DNA from: JACCTI01 sp038237435
GTDB lineage: Bacteria > Verrucomicrobiota > Verrucomicrobiia > Chthoniobacterales > UBA10450
NCBI GenBank assembly: GCA_038237435.1
Contig: JBBRYT010000012.1
Coordinates: 61,551 to 125,550 of the forward strand
Reading direction: 5' to 3'
DNA: 64,000 nt
Shown: positions 38,725 through 48,000 of the stretch, one piece after another
How positions within the stretch are numbered: position 1 is the first letter of the stretch
How the letters are laid out: the number at the start of each line of letters is the position of its first letter
The notes under the pieces: model-generated
What the model was told of the DNA's origin: nothing
The model's input: only the letters and a program-made list of their open reading frames with translations
The model's database searches: none
Translations under genes and position numbers: made by a program

Positions 38725-39129
38725 TCATCGTGTCGTGTCGTCCTTCTTCGGAAGCATTATGCAGACCGTGGCGTTGGTCAAGGAGAATGCAAAAAACCAA
38801 GGGGACCAAGACCTTAAAAATTCTTGCTTGAAGCTTTGCTTATTCAATAACGCCGCAAAAATATCCATGTACCACACGGCGGAAACGATTATCAGGAAGA
38901 GCGATATGACTGTCACGAGCGCCTTCACCCCAGGGAAAGGGCTCTCATAAACGATCAAATCTCCCAGCGACGCCATCAAAAGAGTCATCGAAATAAGGAG
39001 CAATTCGCCGTTGCTCCATGCATCGGAGATGCGCTCAAATTTGTCGTGATTAAATAGCACAATTCCAGCCAGCACAAGGGGCAGAATGGCGCTGGCAACT
39101 CCGAATAATATCCAAATCACAAGGCGCAT
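38725..39129 (-). CDS. Four-helix integral membrane protein, function unknown
   Basis: 134 residues from ATG 39129 (MRLVIWILFGVASAILPLVL). Four hydrophobic helices are separated by short loops (one containing LIVYESPFPG), and it ends in KKDDTTR. No motif recognised. The extended frame to 39180 is unlikely. It lies among island genes; a membrane effector role is possible but unsupported. Confidence 0.6.
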   Translation of the reverse strand: MRLVIWILFGVASAILPLVLAGIVLFNHDKFERISDAWSNGELLLISMTLLMASLGDLIVYESPFPGVKALVTVISLFLIIVSAVWYMDIFAALLNKQSFKQEFLRSWSPWFFAFSLTNATVCIMLPKKDDTTR

Positions 39130-39277
39130 CTCGCGCGATGCTAGGCCGGATCGACCGGTTTTTGCAACGCTGCAATTCAAACTGAGGCACTACCAATACG
39201 GTATGACCTAAGCCTGACCAATGTTTCACCTGTCCCTATCCTTGCAGTATCTCTTCACCGATTGCATTGTGATTCTA

Positions 39278-39475
39278 ATGAGCAAGGTCGAGCAAATGGA
39301 AGCCGAGTTACGCAAACTATCGCAAGCCGAGCTTCGTACGATTCGCGAATGGCTCGACGACCTTATCGAAGACGAGCTCGAGTTCACGCCCGAATTCGAG
39401 TCTTCCATCCAGGAAGCCGAACACGACATGGCTGACGGCAAAAGCGCTCGGGTGCGCGAGCCCGAAGGCTCGTGA
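39278..39475 (+). CDS. Antitoxin-like protein of a type II toxin-antitoxin pair
   Basis: 65 residues, MSKVEQMEAELRKLSQAELR, acidic and helical with a disordered C-terminus. Small acidic proteins beginning with this 'E..L.KLS..E...I..WL' pattern precede RelE/ParE-type toxins. Its TGA overlaps the GTG of the toxin reading frame, the usual antitoxin-toxin coupling. Confidence 0.7.
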   Translation: MSKVEQMEAELRKLSQAELRTIREWLDDLIEDELEFTPEFESSIQEAEHDMADGKSARVREPEGS

Positions 39476-39734
39476 CTTCCGCTACCCAGATTTATTACGC
39501 CAGCTTCGACGCGGTCTTTTTGAATTTACCGGCCGGTTGCAAAGGCGGGTCCAGGCTCAGATCGATCAAATAGGTTCTCGCCTCGCCTCCTATCCACACC
39601 ATCGACTTAAAGGATCGAATCGCTTTCGCGCGCGGATCGGCGACTGCCGAATTATTTACACCTTCGTAGTAGCTGAGAGCACGCTTAACCTCCTCGCCAT
39701 TGGCCACCGAAGAGAAATCTATAAAACGGATTGA
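39472..39734 (+). pseudogene. RelE/ParE-family toxin, frameshifted
   Basis: From GTG 39472 the frame reads TQIYYASFDAVFLNLPAG, a normal RelE-type N-terminus. It then leaves frame near 39537 and resumes as RRVQAQIDQIGSRLASYPHH, RLKGSNRFRARIGDCRIIYT and LLAIGHRREIYK. Adding one base near GGTTGCAAAGG restores one continuous ~87-residue toxin. RelE-like toxins cleave mRNA at the ribosome or, as ParE, poison gyrase. Here the toxin is probably dead while the antitoxin survives, unless this is a sequencing error. Confidence 0.75.
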
Positions 39735-39822
39735 AGCAGACTTAGTAGCCCCCGTGCGTCAATAATCACAGACTGACACCGGAACGAGCTTGGGTGCAGG
39801 TTAATTGCTGCCCTTTCAGGCC

Positions 39823-40080
39823 CTAGTTACAAGTCAGGTTTCCGTTTTGGAAAGTTGCACCACCCGGACACTCAATGTAAACGGGCGCTCCTGCTCCACA
39901 GCCTTGCGAAGCTGCTGTTACGCACCCAGTGCATTTTGCCGGCCTGCCTTCGCTGCAGGCCTTGCAGCACCACGCCCCACAGGCCATCTTGTTTAATCCC
40001 CTTTGCGGGGTTGGAGCTACCGACATTGCTAAGCAACAAACCGCTCCTAAGATTAGACCAATAGATAGAACAAGCTTCAT
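39823..40080 (-). CDS. Small Cys-rich secreted protein
   Basis: 85 residues. A hydrophobic signal (MKLVLSIGLILGAVCCLAMS) precedes a mature part with nine Cys residues (ACGAWCCKACSEG, CTGCVTAASQGCG, IECPGG, LTCN). A strong Shine-Dalgarno AAAAGGAG lies nine bases before ATG 40080, one of the best in the window. The Cys density suggests disulfides or a metal site. Function unknown: secreted peptide, toxin or metal binder are all possible. Isolated gene at the island edge. Confidence 0.65.
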   Translation of the reverse strand: MKLVLSIGLILGAVCCLAMSVAPTPQRGLNKMACGAWCCKACSEGRPAKCTGCVTAASQGCGAGAPVYIECPGGATFQNGNLTCN

Positions 40081-40395
40081 AAAGTATAACTCCTTTTCGC
40101 TTCAAGTAACTACAACTTCAGAACATTCGAGTCCATTTCAAATTTCAGTGACGGCGCTGCGCCGCTATGAAAAGCGTCGAAATAGCAAGGCGGCGCCAGC
40201 AAGTACTCGTTGAACACCGGGCACCTCGAAACACTGCCAGCCGCCGCGGTATGGTTGAATAAGGAAAATGGTGGGTTCGCTCATTTGATTACCGATGAGC
40301 AGAACACACCGGCTAGGACATCGGCTGTCCGGTAGGACAAGTCAGTTAATTAAGAAGGAAGCAGCTCTGAACCACCTGCTTTACTTTCGCAGGCG
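40081..40395. other. Intergenic region with short repeats
   Basis: 315 bases without a convincing gene. It holds the promoter side of the Cys-rich peptide, a GC-rich imperfect hairpin around GGCGCTGCGCC (40153-40163), and two words repeated beyond the DUF1761 gene: GAACATTCGAGTCCATT (40122) and ACATCGGCTGTCC (40319). Nothing else recognised. Confidence 0.4.
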
Positions 40396-40881
40396 ATGGC
40401 TCGCGCTTCATTATCCGCTTGCCATGCCACTCCCGCCCGCCAAAATCATGGTCCTTCCTTGAATCACAGAATCCATCATCTCGCGGTCGGCATCCTCGTC
40501 CTGATCCATTTCTTCATCGGTCTTGGATGGTATGCGCTCTTCGGCGAAACCTGGCTGAACCTCCACGCCCGCACCATGACGGACATCGAGCAACCGCATA
40601 ATATCTATCCCTACATCATCGGCATCATCGCTGCCATCCTGGTCAACTACGCCCTGGCCTGGTTGTTCGTGAAGCTGCACGTCGCGCACGCCCTTACCGG
40701 ATTAAAGATCGCGCTCATCTGCTGGCTTGCCTTCCTCTTTGCGCCTTACGCGAACCTGGCTGTCTACTCTGCCTTCGAGACTAACCCGTGGCCGCTCATC
40801 CTCATCAACATGGGCCCGTCCTTTCTCGCCTTCGCCATTAGCGGTATTGTTCTCGGAGCCTGGCGCCTGCGCGAGTTATAG
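40396..40881 (+). CDS. DUF1761 membrane protein
   Basis: Up to 161 residues with four hydrophobic segments. GLGWYALFGETWL near the N-terminus matches DUF1761 proteins, small four-helix membrane proteins of unknown function. The annotated ATG gives ~30 unusual residues before LNHRIHHLAVGILVLIHF; a TTG at about 40459 (LNHRIHH) may be the true start. Followed by 177 bases with no gene. Confidence 0.7.
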   Translation: MARASLSACHATPARQNHGPSLNHRIHHLAVGILVLIHFFIGLGWYALFGETWLNLHARTMTDIEQPHNIYPYIIGIIAAILVNYALAWLFVKLHVAHALTGLKIALICWLAFLFAPYANLAVYSAFETNPWPLILINMGPSFLAFAISGIVLGAWRLREL

Positions 40882-41058
40882 CCGGCGACGCGCCTGCTAG
40901 TTACATCGGCTGTCCTCTACTGGGAAGACGCACGTCATACGAAAGTAAGACTGGGGGGAGGCTACGATGTCCTCAGTCCCGCGGAGGTGCGGAACATTCG
41001 AGTGCATTACGTGCGCTCGTGCGGTCGGCGCGCCAAGTCTGCAAAGGAGCGGTTCCCT

Positions 41059-42459
41059 TCAGTTTGGAAACCGCACAAGATTCCGGAGGGTCCCGCTTAT
41101 CGCGGTGGCAGCGAATGCGCCGTTTTGGCGATGGAGGACGGCAGGAATCGCTCGTCGCTGGGTTAGCGCAACGCCGACCTTATAATCGATGCGCGTGCCT
41201 GGTTGCAAAGCGATGCGGTAGCGCGTCACGATAGTGCCGATCGCGACTTTCAGAATAGCTAAGGCGAAAGCGTAACCGGGACACCCGCGCGGGCCGCCGC
41301 TGAAAACGGAATATTCGTAAGCCGAAGGATCGATGGTCGCCCACCGCTCAGGCCTGAATCGATCCGGCTCGGGGTAAAGGTCGGGTTCGCGGTTGGTAAG
41401 AAAGGAACTGAGCAGCACTTTTGTTCGCCGTGCGAGCGGATAGCCTTGGAGACTCGTGTCTTCCTGCGCGACGCGGAATTGCTGTGGCACGGGCGGCAGG
41501 ATTCGCATGCTCTCTTTGACGATGGCACCTAGCAAAGGCAATTGCATGAGCTGTTGGTGTGAAGGCAGACTACCGGCGCCGACTCCTTGTAACTCCTCGT
41601 ATAGGGCAAGCGCGATCTGTGGGTGTTGATCGAGTAAGAGTAGTGTCCAGATCAATGCGTTCTGGCATGTTTCAAAGGCCGCGCCAAACAACGTGGGAGT
41701 ATGACTTACAATGTTTTCGTTACTGGCAGGGCAGCCATTCTCATCGGGGCTGTTCACTACAATGGAGAGCAAGTCGCGGCTGTCCGTTTCGCCGCGCTTG
41801 CAGTTAGCCCATTCGATGATGCGACTTTCAACATTCTCGGCGTCGCGCATCATCTGGTGATAAGGCGTGCCTGGGATATTCACCGGGCAGGCAAAAATCT
41901 TCCATGAGAAATTGCAGTTCGTTCCCTGATTGATCATGTCGGCGATGGGATAGCCGTGCGCACGATCGTCGCCAAACAACAACCCTATGGCGAAGGTGCG
42001 GACAAGCTTCTTCGCGTGCGCCACAAGATCGATCGGCTGGTCCATCGGCCACGACTCAACCTGCTCTTCCGCCAGGTTAACCATGTCGGGAGCCTTGGCG
42101 CCGCGTTGGATTGGCGGAACCAGGAGCCGACGGTAATGCTCGTGTTGACGGCCGGTCATTCCAAGTATGCCTCGAGCCAGGCGCCGGACAGCGGAGTTTT
42201 TCGGACCGGGCGGCCCGACATTGACCGGTCGCCACCTTGTTGGATTGCCTAGGACTTCGCGATTGAATTCAGGACCTATGGCAACGACAAACGCCCGAGG
42301 AGTTCCTTTAGTAGGAACGCGCGGATAAGGGAGCTTAATAAACGGGCCGTGCGTGGCGTAGCTACGAGCGAGCGCCTGGAGTGGATCGAGCGCGAAACGC
42401 AAATACCAACGCGAGGCTGCTGGCCATTGAAAGACTACTGGTGTATTCGCGTTAACCAC
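41059..42459 (-). CDS. Cytochrome P450
   Basis: 466-residue haem monooxygenase. The haem-binding loop is FSGGPRGCPG with the thiolate Cys, and the K-helix ExxR is KESMRI followed by the PERW-type RFRPERW. The I-helix reads FGAAFETCQ instead of the usual (A/G)Gx(D/E)(T/S), but Glu-Thr is retained. It is soluble-looking (no N-terminal anchor). No ferredoxin partner is adjacent. The start is GTG 42459, and an 11-mer variant (42458-42467) overlaps the start codon. Substrate unknown. Confidence 0.92.
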   Translation of the reverse strand: MVNANTPVVFQWPAASRWYLRFALDPLQALARSYATHGPFIKLPYPRVPTKGTPRAFVVAIGPEFNREVLGNPTRWRPVNVGPPGPKNSAVRRLARGILGMTGRQHEHYRRLLVPPIQRGAKAPDMVNLAEEQVESWPMDQPIDLVAHAKKLVRTFAIGLLFGDDRAHGYPIADMINQGTNCNFSWKIFACPVNIPGTPYHQMMRDAENVESRIIEWANCKRGETDSRDLLSIVVNSPDENGCPASNENIVSHTPTLFGAAFETCQNALIWTLLLLDQHPQIALALYEELQGVGAGSLPSHQQLMQLPLLGAIVKESMRILPPVPQQFRVAQEDTSLQGYPLARRTKVLLSSFLTNREPDLYPEPDRFRPERWATIDPSAYEYSVFSGGPRGCPGYAFALAILKVAIGTIVTRYRIALQPGTRIDYKVGVALTQRRAIPAVLHRQNGAFAATAISGTLRNLVRFPN

Positions 42460-42512
42460 TCGTTAGGTAATCCACATCGGCGCTGTGAAGCACGACAATA
42501 CTAGTAGGTCGA

Positions 42513-43730
42513 TTAGTAGGTCGCCAAGCCAAACGCCTTGTGCGTCAGTTGTGCTGCGCGCTCGGCGTCTTTCTCCGCGATCACAACCGTGATCTTGATC
42601 TCGGAAGTCGAGATCAGCTCGATATTGATGTTGCCCTGCCCGAGACAATCGAAGAGCCGCGAGGCGACTCCGGAATGCGAGCGCATGCCAATCCCGACCA
42701 CACTCAGCTTCGCCACACCGGCGTGCGAAACGAGACGCTTGGCGCCAACTTCTTCCACCACGGGTTTGAGTAGCTCCTCCGTTCGCGCCAAGTCATCTAC
42801 GTGAATGGTGAAAGAAATGTCGGTTGTATTCTGATCGGAAACACTTTGCACGATCACATCAACCAGAATATTCGCTGTTGAGATGGCGCTGAAGATACGG
42901 CTGGCCACGCCGGGTTTGTCCGGCACGTCGTCGAGAGTCACCTTCGCTTGTTTGCGCTCGATGCTGATCCCGCGGATGACGACGTCTTCCATACTGCGCG
43001 TTTCTTCCTTCGCGACCGTGCCGGGATTGCGGTTGAAGCTCGACCGCACCTCGAATTCGACGCCGAATTTTTTCGCGAACTCGACCGCGCGCGATTGCAT
43101 GACTTTCGCGCCCGAGCCGGCCAGTTCGAGCAATTCGTCATAGGCGATCTCTTCCATCTTCATGGCCTCGCCCACGACGCGGGGATCGCAGGAATAAACG
43201 CCATCGACATCCGTGTAAATCTGGCAGGAGTCGGCGCCGAGTGCACCGGCCAGGGCGATGGCAGTTAGATCGGAACCGCCGCGGCCCAGCGTAGTCGTTT
43301 CGCCTTCCGGCGTCTGACCTTGGAAGCCGGCGACGATCACGATGTAATCATCGGAGAGCAGCTCGTGAATTTGTTTCGGACTGATGTTGACGATCTTCGC
43401 CTTCGTGTGAATGCGATCGGTCAGGATGCCGGCTTGCGCGCCGGTCAACGAAATTGCGCGACCACCGAGCGCGTTCACGGCCATGGCGACGAGCGCGATG
43501 GACGATTGTTCGCCGGTGGCGAGGAGCGAATCCATCTCGCGTTCGTCCGGGCGCGGTGAGACGGCGTTCGCGAGTTTGATCAAGTTATCGGTCACACCCG
43601 CCATCGCAGAAATCACGGCAACGACGCGACGACCTTCGCGCTGCGTTTCCAGCAAACGCTCCGCGACTTTCTTGATCCGCTCGGGCGAACCGACAGACGT
43701 ACCGCCGTATTTCTGGACGATCAACGGCAT
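42513..43730 (-). CDS. lysC: Aspartate kinase
   Basis: Phosphorylates aspartate, the first step to lysine, threonine and methionine. 405 residues. The catalytic motifs VQKYGGTSVG, GRGGSDLTA and TDVDGVYSCDPR are present, followed by two ACT domains (~265-400) for allosteric amino acid feedback. Upstream, thrC lies on the same strand 81 bases away, giving an aspartate-pathway pair; MetH and MetG elsewhere in the window belong to the same metabolism. No 11-mer copies lie inside. Confidence 0.97.
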   Translation of the reverse strand: MPLIVQKYGGTSVGSPERIKKVAERLLETQREGRRVVAVISAMAGVTDNLIKLANAVSPRPDEREMDSLLATGEQSSIALVAMAVNALGGRAISLTGAQAGILTDRIHTKAKIVNISPKQIHELLSDDYIVIVAGFQGQTPEGETTTLGRGGSDLTAIALAGALGADSCQIYTDVDGVYSCDPRVVGEAMKMEEIAYDELLELAGSGAKVMQSRAVEFAKKFGVEFEVRSSFNRNPGTVAKEETRSMEDVVIRGISIERKQAKVTLDDVPDKPGVASRIFSAISTANILVDVIVQSVSDQNTTDISFTIHVDDLARTEELLKPVVEEVGAKRLVSHAGVAKLSVVGIGMRSHSGVASRLFDCLGQGNINIELISTSEIKITVVIAEKDAERAAQLTHKAFGLATY

Positions 43731-43811
43731 GAGCGGCGTTTAGTTGAGTGGAATGATCGCACGAAAGTCGGCAGCGTTTTTCGTCGATTGCGCGGCAGTG
43801 TCAACACCACA

Positions 43812-44885
43812 TCAAAATCCGATCGCGCGCAGTACATCCGATTCGGTAGGCGCGACTGCTTGGTCGGTTGTGAAGCGGACCGCGTCCGGATCCTTCAAGC
43901 CATGACCGGTGACCGTGCAAACGATGCGACTCCCCTCCCCGATTTTGCCTAACGAGTAGTTGGGATTGCGTGAGGGATCGCAGGATTTGAAAAGCCCCGC
44001 GATCGACGCGGCGCTCGCAGGCTCGACAAAGATTCCTTCGTTGCTCGCGAGCCAGCGTTGCGCTTCAAGAATTTCGTCATCAGTAACGATATCGATGGCG
44101 CCGCACGATTCTTCGATGGCGGCGTTCGCTGATTTCCAACTCGCGGGATTTCCAATGCGAATGGCCGAGGCGATTGTTTCGGGCTGCTCGACCACTCGCT
44201 GGTGAAAGATCGGCGCCGAGCCCGCCGCCTGAAATCCAACCATGGCCGGCAGCGTCTTCGATTTTCCCGCATCGCGAAACTCGCGATAGCCCGCCCAGTA
44301 GGCCGTGATATTCCCTGCATTCCCGACCGGCAGAATGTGAATGTCGGGCGCGTCGCCGAGATCTTCGACGATTTCGAAGGCCGCCGTTTTTTGTCCCGCA
44401 ATGCGATCGGGATTGATCGAATTCACGATCGTGAAATCAGCGCGTTCGCCTAACGAGCGGACGATGCGCAATGCGTCGTCAAAATTTCCTTCGATCGCCA
44501 CAACCTTCGCACCATACGCATACGCCTGGACCATTTTTCCGCTGGCGATCTTTCCGGCAGGTAAAATAACCGCGCAACGAATTCCAGCGCGCGCCGCATA
44601 CGCAGCCGCGGAAGCAGATGTGTTTCCTGTAGAAGCGCAGATCACGGCCTTCGTCCCCTGCTCTATCGCTTTCGAAACGGCGACGGTCATGCCGCGATCT
44701 TTGAATGAGCAGGTGGGATTCAATCCCTCATACTTCACGAAAACCTCGCAACCCCGTCCGATTTTCGCCGCCAGTTTAGGACACGGAATCAGCGGCGTAT
44801 TTCCCTCGCCTAACGAAACGATGGGCGTGGTCGCGGTTACCGGAAGAAAATCGCGGTAACATTCGATAACTCCCTTCGATTTCAC
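43812..44885 (-). CDS. thrC: Threonine synthase
   Basis: Converts O-phosphohomoserine to threonine with PLP. 357 residues, the short fold-type II form. The PLP lysine is in TCSFKDRGMTVA, the loop is ICASTGNTSASAAA, and the phosphate site is PVGNAGNITAYW. It starts with GTG 44885 just outside an inverted-repeat element. Three 11-mer family copies (43947, 44448, 44808). Followed by lysC. Confidence 0.95.
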   Translation of the reverse strand: MKSKGVIECYRDFLPVTATTPIVSLGEGNTPLIPCPKLAAKIGRGCEVFVKYEGLNPTCSFKDRGMTVAVSKAIEQGTKAVICASTGNTSASAAAYAARAGIRCAVILPAGKIASGKMVQAYAYGAKVVAIEGNFDDALRIVRSLGERADFTIVNSINPDRIAGQKTAAFEIVEDLGDAPDIHILPVGNAGNITAYWAGYREFRDAGKSKTLPAMVGFQAAGSAPIFHQRVVEQPETIASAIRIGNPASWKSANAAIEESCGAIDIVTDDEILEAQRWLASNEGIFVEPASAASIAGLFKSCDPSRNPNYSLGKIGEGSRIVCTVTGHGLKDPDAVRFTTDQAVAPTESDVLRAIGF

Positions 44886-44900
44886 CGCTCTTCTTTACAC

Positions 44901-44998
44901 TGTCATCCTGAGCGAAGCGAAGGATCTGTGATCATTTCCGGTTCCGAGCGTCGGGCCTCGAAAATAGTCAGAGATTCTTCGCTCCGCTCAGAATGACA
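44901..44998. repeat. Interspersed inverted repeat (TGTCATCCTGAGCG type)
   Basis: TGTCATCCTGAGCGAAGCGA... at 44901-44927 pairs with ...CGCTCAGAATGACA at 44972-44998. The arms are imperfect, about 27 bases, with a ~44-base centre. A related element is at 58975-59102. This word recurs in intergenic regions of many bacteria, as REP-like elements do. It separates the divergent thrC and dehydrogenase genes. Confidence 0.8.
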
Positions 44999-45018
44999 TG
45001 CTAATAATCTCCGACCTT

Positions 45019-48000
45019 ATGCCCGTTCTGAGCAAAGAAGATAAATTGCGCCTCCTCACCATTTTGCTGGAAAGCCGGCATGGCGATCTGCGCGAGCAAA
45101 ATTTGAATCGCCAGGGCAAAGGGCATTTTCACGTTTCTGGGATGGGGCATGAAGCGCTCGCTGCCTTGGGTATGCAGCTGCGCGATGGGGATTACATCGC
45201 CGGTTATTATCGCGATCGCGCTCTCGTGCTCGGCCGTGGCGTGGAGTCGCGCGAGTTGGCGATCGATTATTTTGCGAAGCGCGATGGGCAAAGTCACGGA
45301 CGCCAGATGCCGTCGCATTACAGCTACGCCTCGAAAGGTATTTGGAGTGTGCCGACGCCGACCGGTTCGCAATTACTTCCCGGTTGCGGATTGGCCTGGG
45401 GCATAAAGCTCGACAACAAACCGAATGTTGTCGTCGCGACCATCGGCGATGCGGCTACGCGACAAGGCGATTTTTTCGAGGCAATCTCTTTTGCCAAGGA
45501 ACGCCAGCTGCCGGTGCTCTTCGTCGTCGAGGACAACAAATACGGTATCAGCAGTCCGACGCGCAAAATAAATCCGCGTGCTCTCGATGTCCTTCAGCCT
45601 AACGACTGGTTGGAAATCGACGGCGCCGATGTGCAACGAGTTTACAATGCCGGCGCGGAAGCGTTCGAAGCGATGCGTGCGGGAAAAGGCCCGCGCTTTT
45701 TCTGGGTGAACATGGAGCGGCTCTCCAGCCACACCAGCTCTGACGACCACAAACTTTATCGGAGCGAAGAAGAGCTGAAGGATCTGGAGAAAAGCGATCC
45801 GCTGCGAATTTGGAGCGAGCACTTGATCGCAGAGAAAATCATCGCCGCCGACGAATACGAGAAGCTCGACAAGGAAATCAAAGAACGGATCCGCCAAGAA
45901 TTTGCCGAAGCGGAACGAGCCGAAGATCCGTCCGCCGATGAACTATATCTGGAGACGACCGGCGCGTTACCGCAGTTAAACGACGAAGTATTGCCGCCGG
46001 GCAAATACCGGATCGGCGATACCATCAACAAGACTCTTCATCTTGGCCTAACGAGAAGTAAAGATCGCATCATTTTCGGCGAAGACATCGAAGACCCGAA
46101 AGGTGGTGTCTTTCGCCTCACGCAAAAACTTTCGACAGAATTTCCGCAGCAGGTTTTCAATTCGCCGCTAGCCGAATCGACCATCATGGGCGTCGCCTGC
46201 GGGTTGGCCTCTTACGGCAAGAAACCTGTCTTCGAATTGCAGTTCATCGATTTCATCGGGCCGGGCTGGAACCAGCTCGTAACTAATCTTTCAAATCTGC
46301 GCTGGCGTTCTTTTGGCAGCTGGAAATGTCCGCTTGTTATCTACGCGCCTTACGGGGCGTATTTGCCCGGCGGAAGTTTGTGGCACAGCCAGGCGAACGA
46401 AGCGACGCTCGCGCATTTTCCTGGGATCAACGTGGCCATCCCGAGCACGCCGGAAGACGCGGCCGGACTTTTATGGAGCGCGATGCACGCGGAAGATCCG
46501 ACTTTTATCCTGGTGCCGAAACATTTGCTCTGGGCGGAACAGGAATTCAAAGAACCCATCCGCGCCGTTTCGTTAGGCAAGGCGCGCATACGCAAGAGCG
46601 GCGCCGACGTCACGCTGGTCGCGTGGGGCAACACAATGGAAAAATCACTCGAAGCGCTCGATAAAATCGGCAGCGATATCAGCGTCGAATTAATTGATCT
46701 GCGCTCGATCGTTCCGTGGGACAAAGAGACGATCGAAGAATCGGTGCGCAAGACCGGTCGCTTGGTTGTCGTGCAAGAAGATAGCGAAAATTGCAGTGTT
46801 GGTCAGATGATCATCACGCACGTCACCTCGCAGCCCGAGCTGTGGAACGCACTCGTTAGCCCGCCGATCCTCGTCAGCAAAGGCAATGTGATGATCGGTT
46901 ACAATCCGATCTACGAATACGCCGCGCTACCCGATGTCGCGCGCATCGTTGCGGCGATTGAGCGCTCCGTGTCGACAAAGCAAAAGAAGGATCCGGTTGG
47001 GGTGACCGGCGCCGCCGCACCAGCGACCGTTGAATCGAGGGAGCAACATCCCCGTGTTTCTTCCGGTAACGTGCAGAAGATTGTTGTGCCGATAATGGGC
47101 GAAGGAATTCGCGCGGCCAAAGTCGTTAGTCTGCTCAAACAACCCGGCGACAAAATTAATTACGATGATCCACTCTGCGAACTCGAAACGGACAAGGCCG
47201 TCTATCCAGTCGAGTCATCATGGATCGGCGTGATGGGCGAATGGAAAACAAAAGTCGATGACACGGTTGAGATTGGTCAGGAACTTGGAACGATTCAGAC
47301 CGAAGAAGGCGGAGAAATTTCTGTGCCGCAGCAGTCCAACGGCGCCACGGAAAAACGTAGCACGCGCTCGTCGCGCGAAATCGAGCCGGCATTATCCCCG
47401 ACCATCACCCGCAAACTGAGCCGTGTTGTTCCCGCTAATCTGCAGATCGACGCGCGCTGGCACGCGATTCGCGCGGCGCGCGAAAGTTCAAAGAAAGCCG
47501 ATGGCAAAAACGCCGCATCGCCATCATCCATGATCGCGTGGGCGGTCGTTAGGGCGATGGAAAAACACGCGCCTTTCCGCCGCATCATGTTGGACGATGA
47601 TCAGATCATTGAAAACGATCCCTTCGATCTCGGCATCGCCGTTGCCATAGCAGGCGATCGATTGGCCACCGCTGTCATCACCCACGCCAATACCCGCGAG
47701 TGGCCGGATTTCATGAAGCGTTACGGCGAAACGGTCGAGGAAACACGCACCGGCCGCGTCGATGCCATGAACGCGCCGCTTGTTATCAGCAGCCTTGGGG
47801 CGTTCGGTGTGCGCGCCGCCGCCCCGATCGTTGTGCCGCCGTCAGTTGGGACCTTGTTCGTCGGCTCCGCGCATAAAGAGGAAGGTATCGAAGTCGTTAC
47901 GCTCTCGCTCACGTTCGATCATCGCATCGTAAACGGCGCGGGCGCGGCCAGCTTCGTGCACGAGATCAAGGAAGAGATCGAGCGCTTCGAAATTCCGAAG

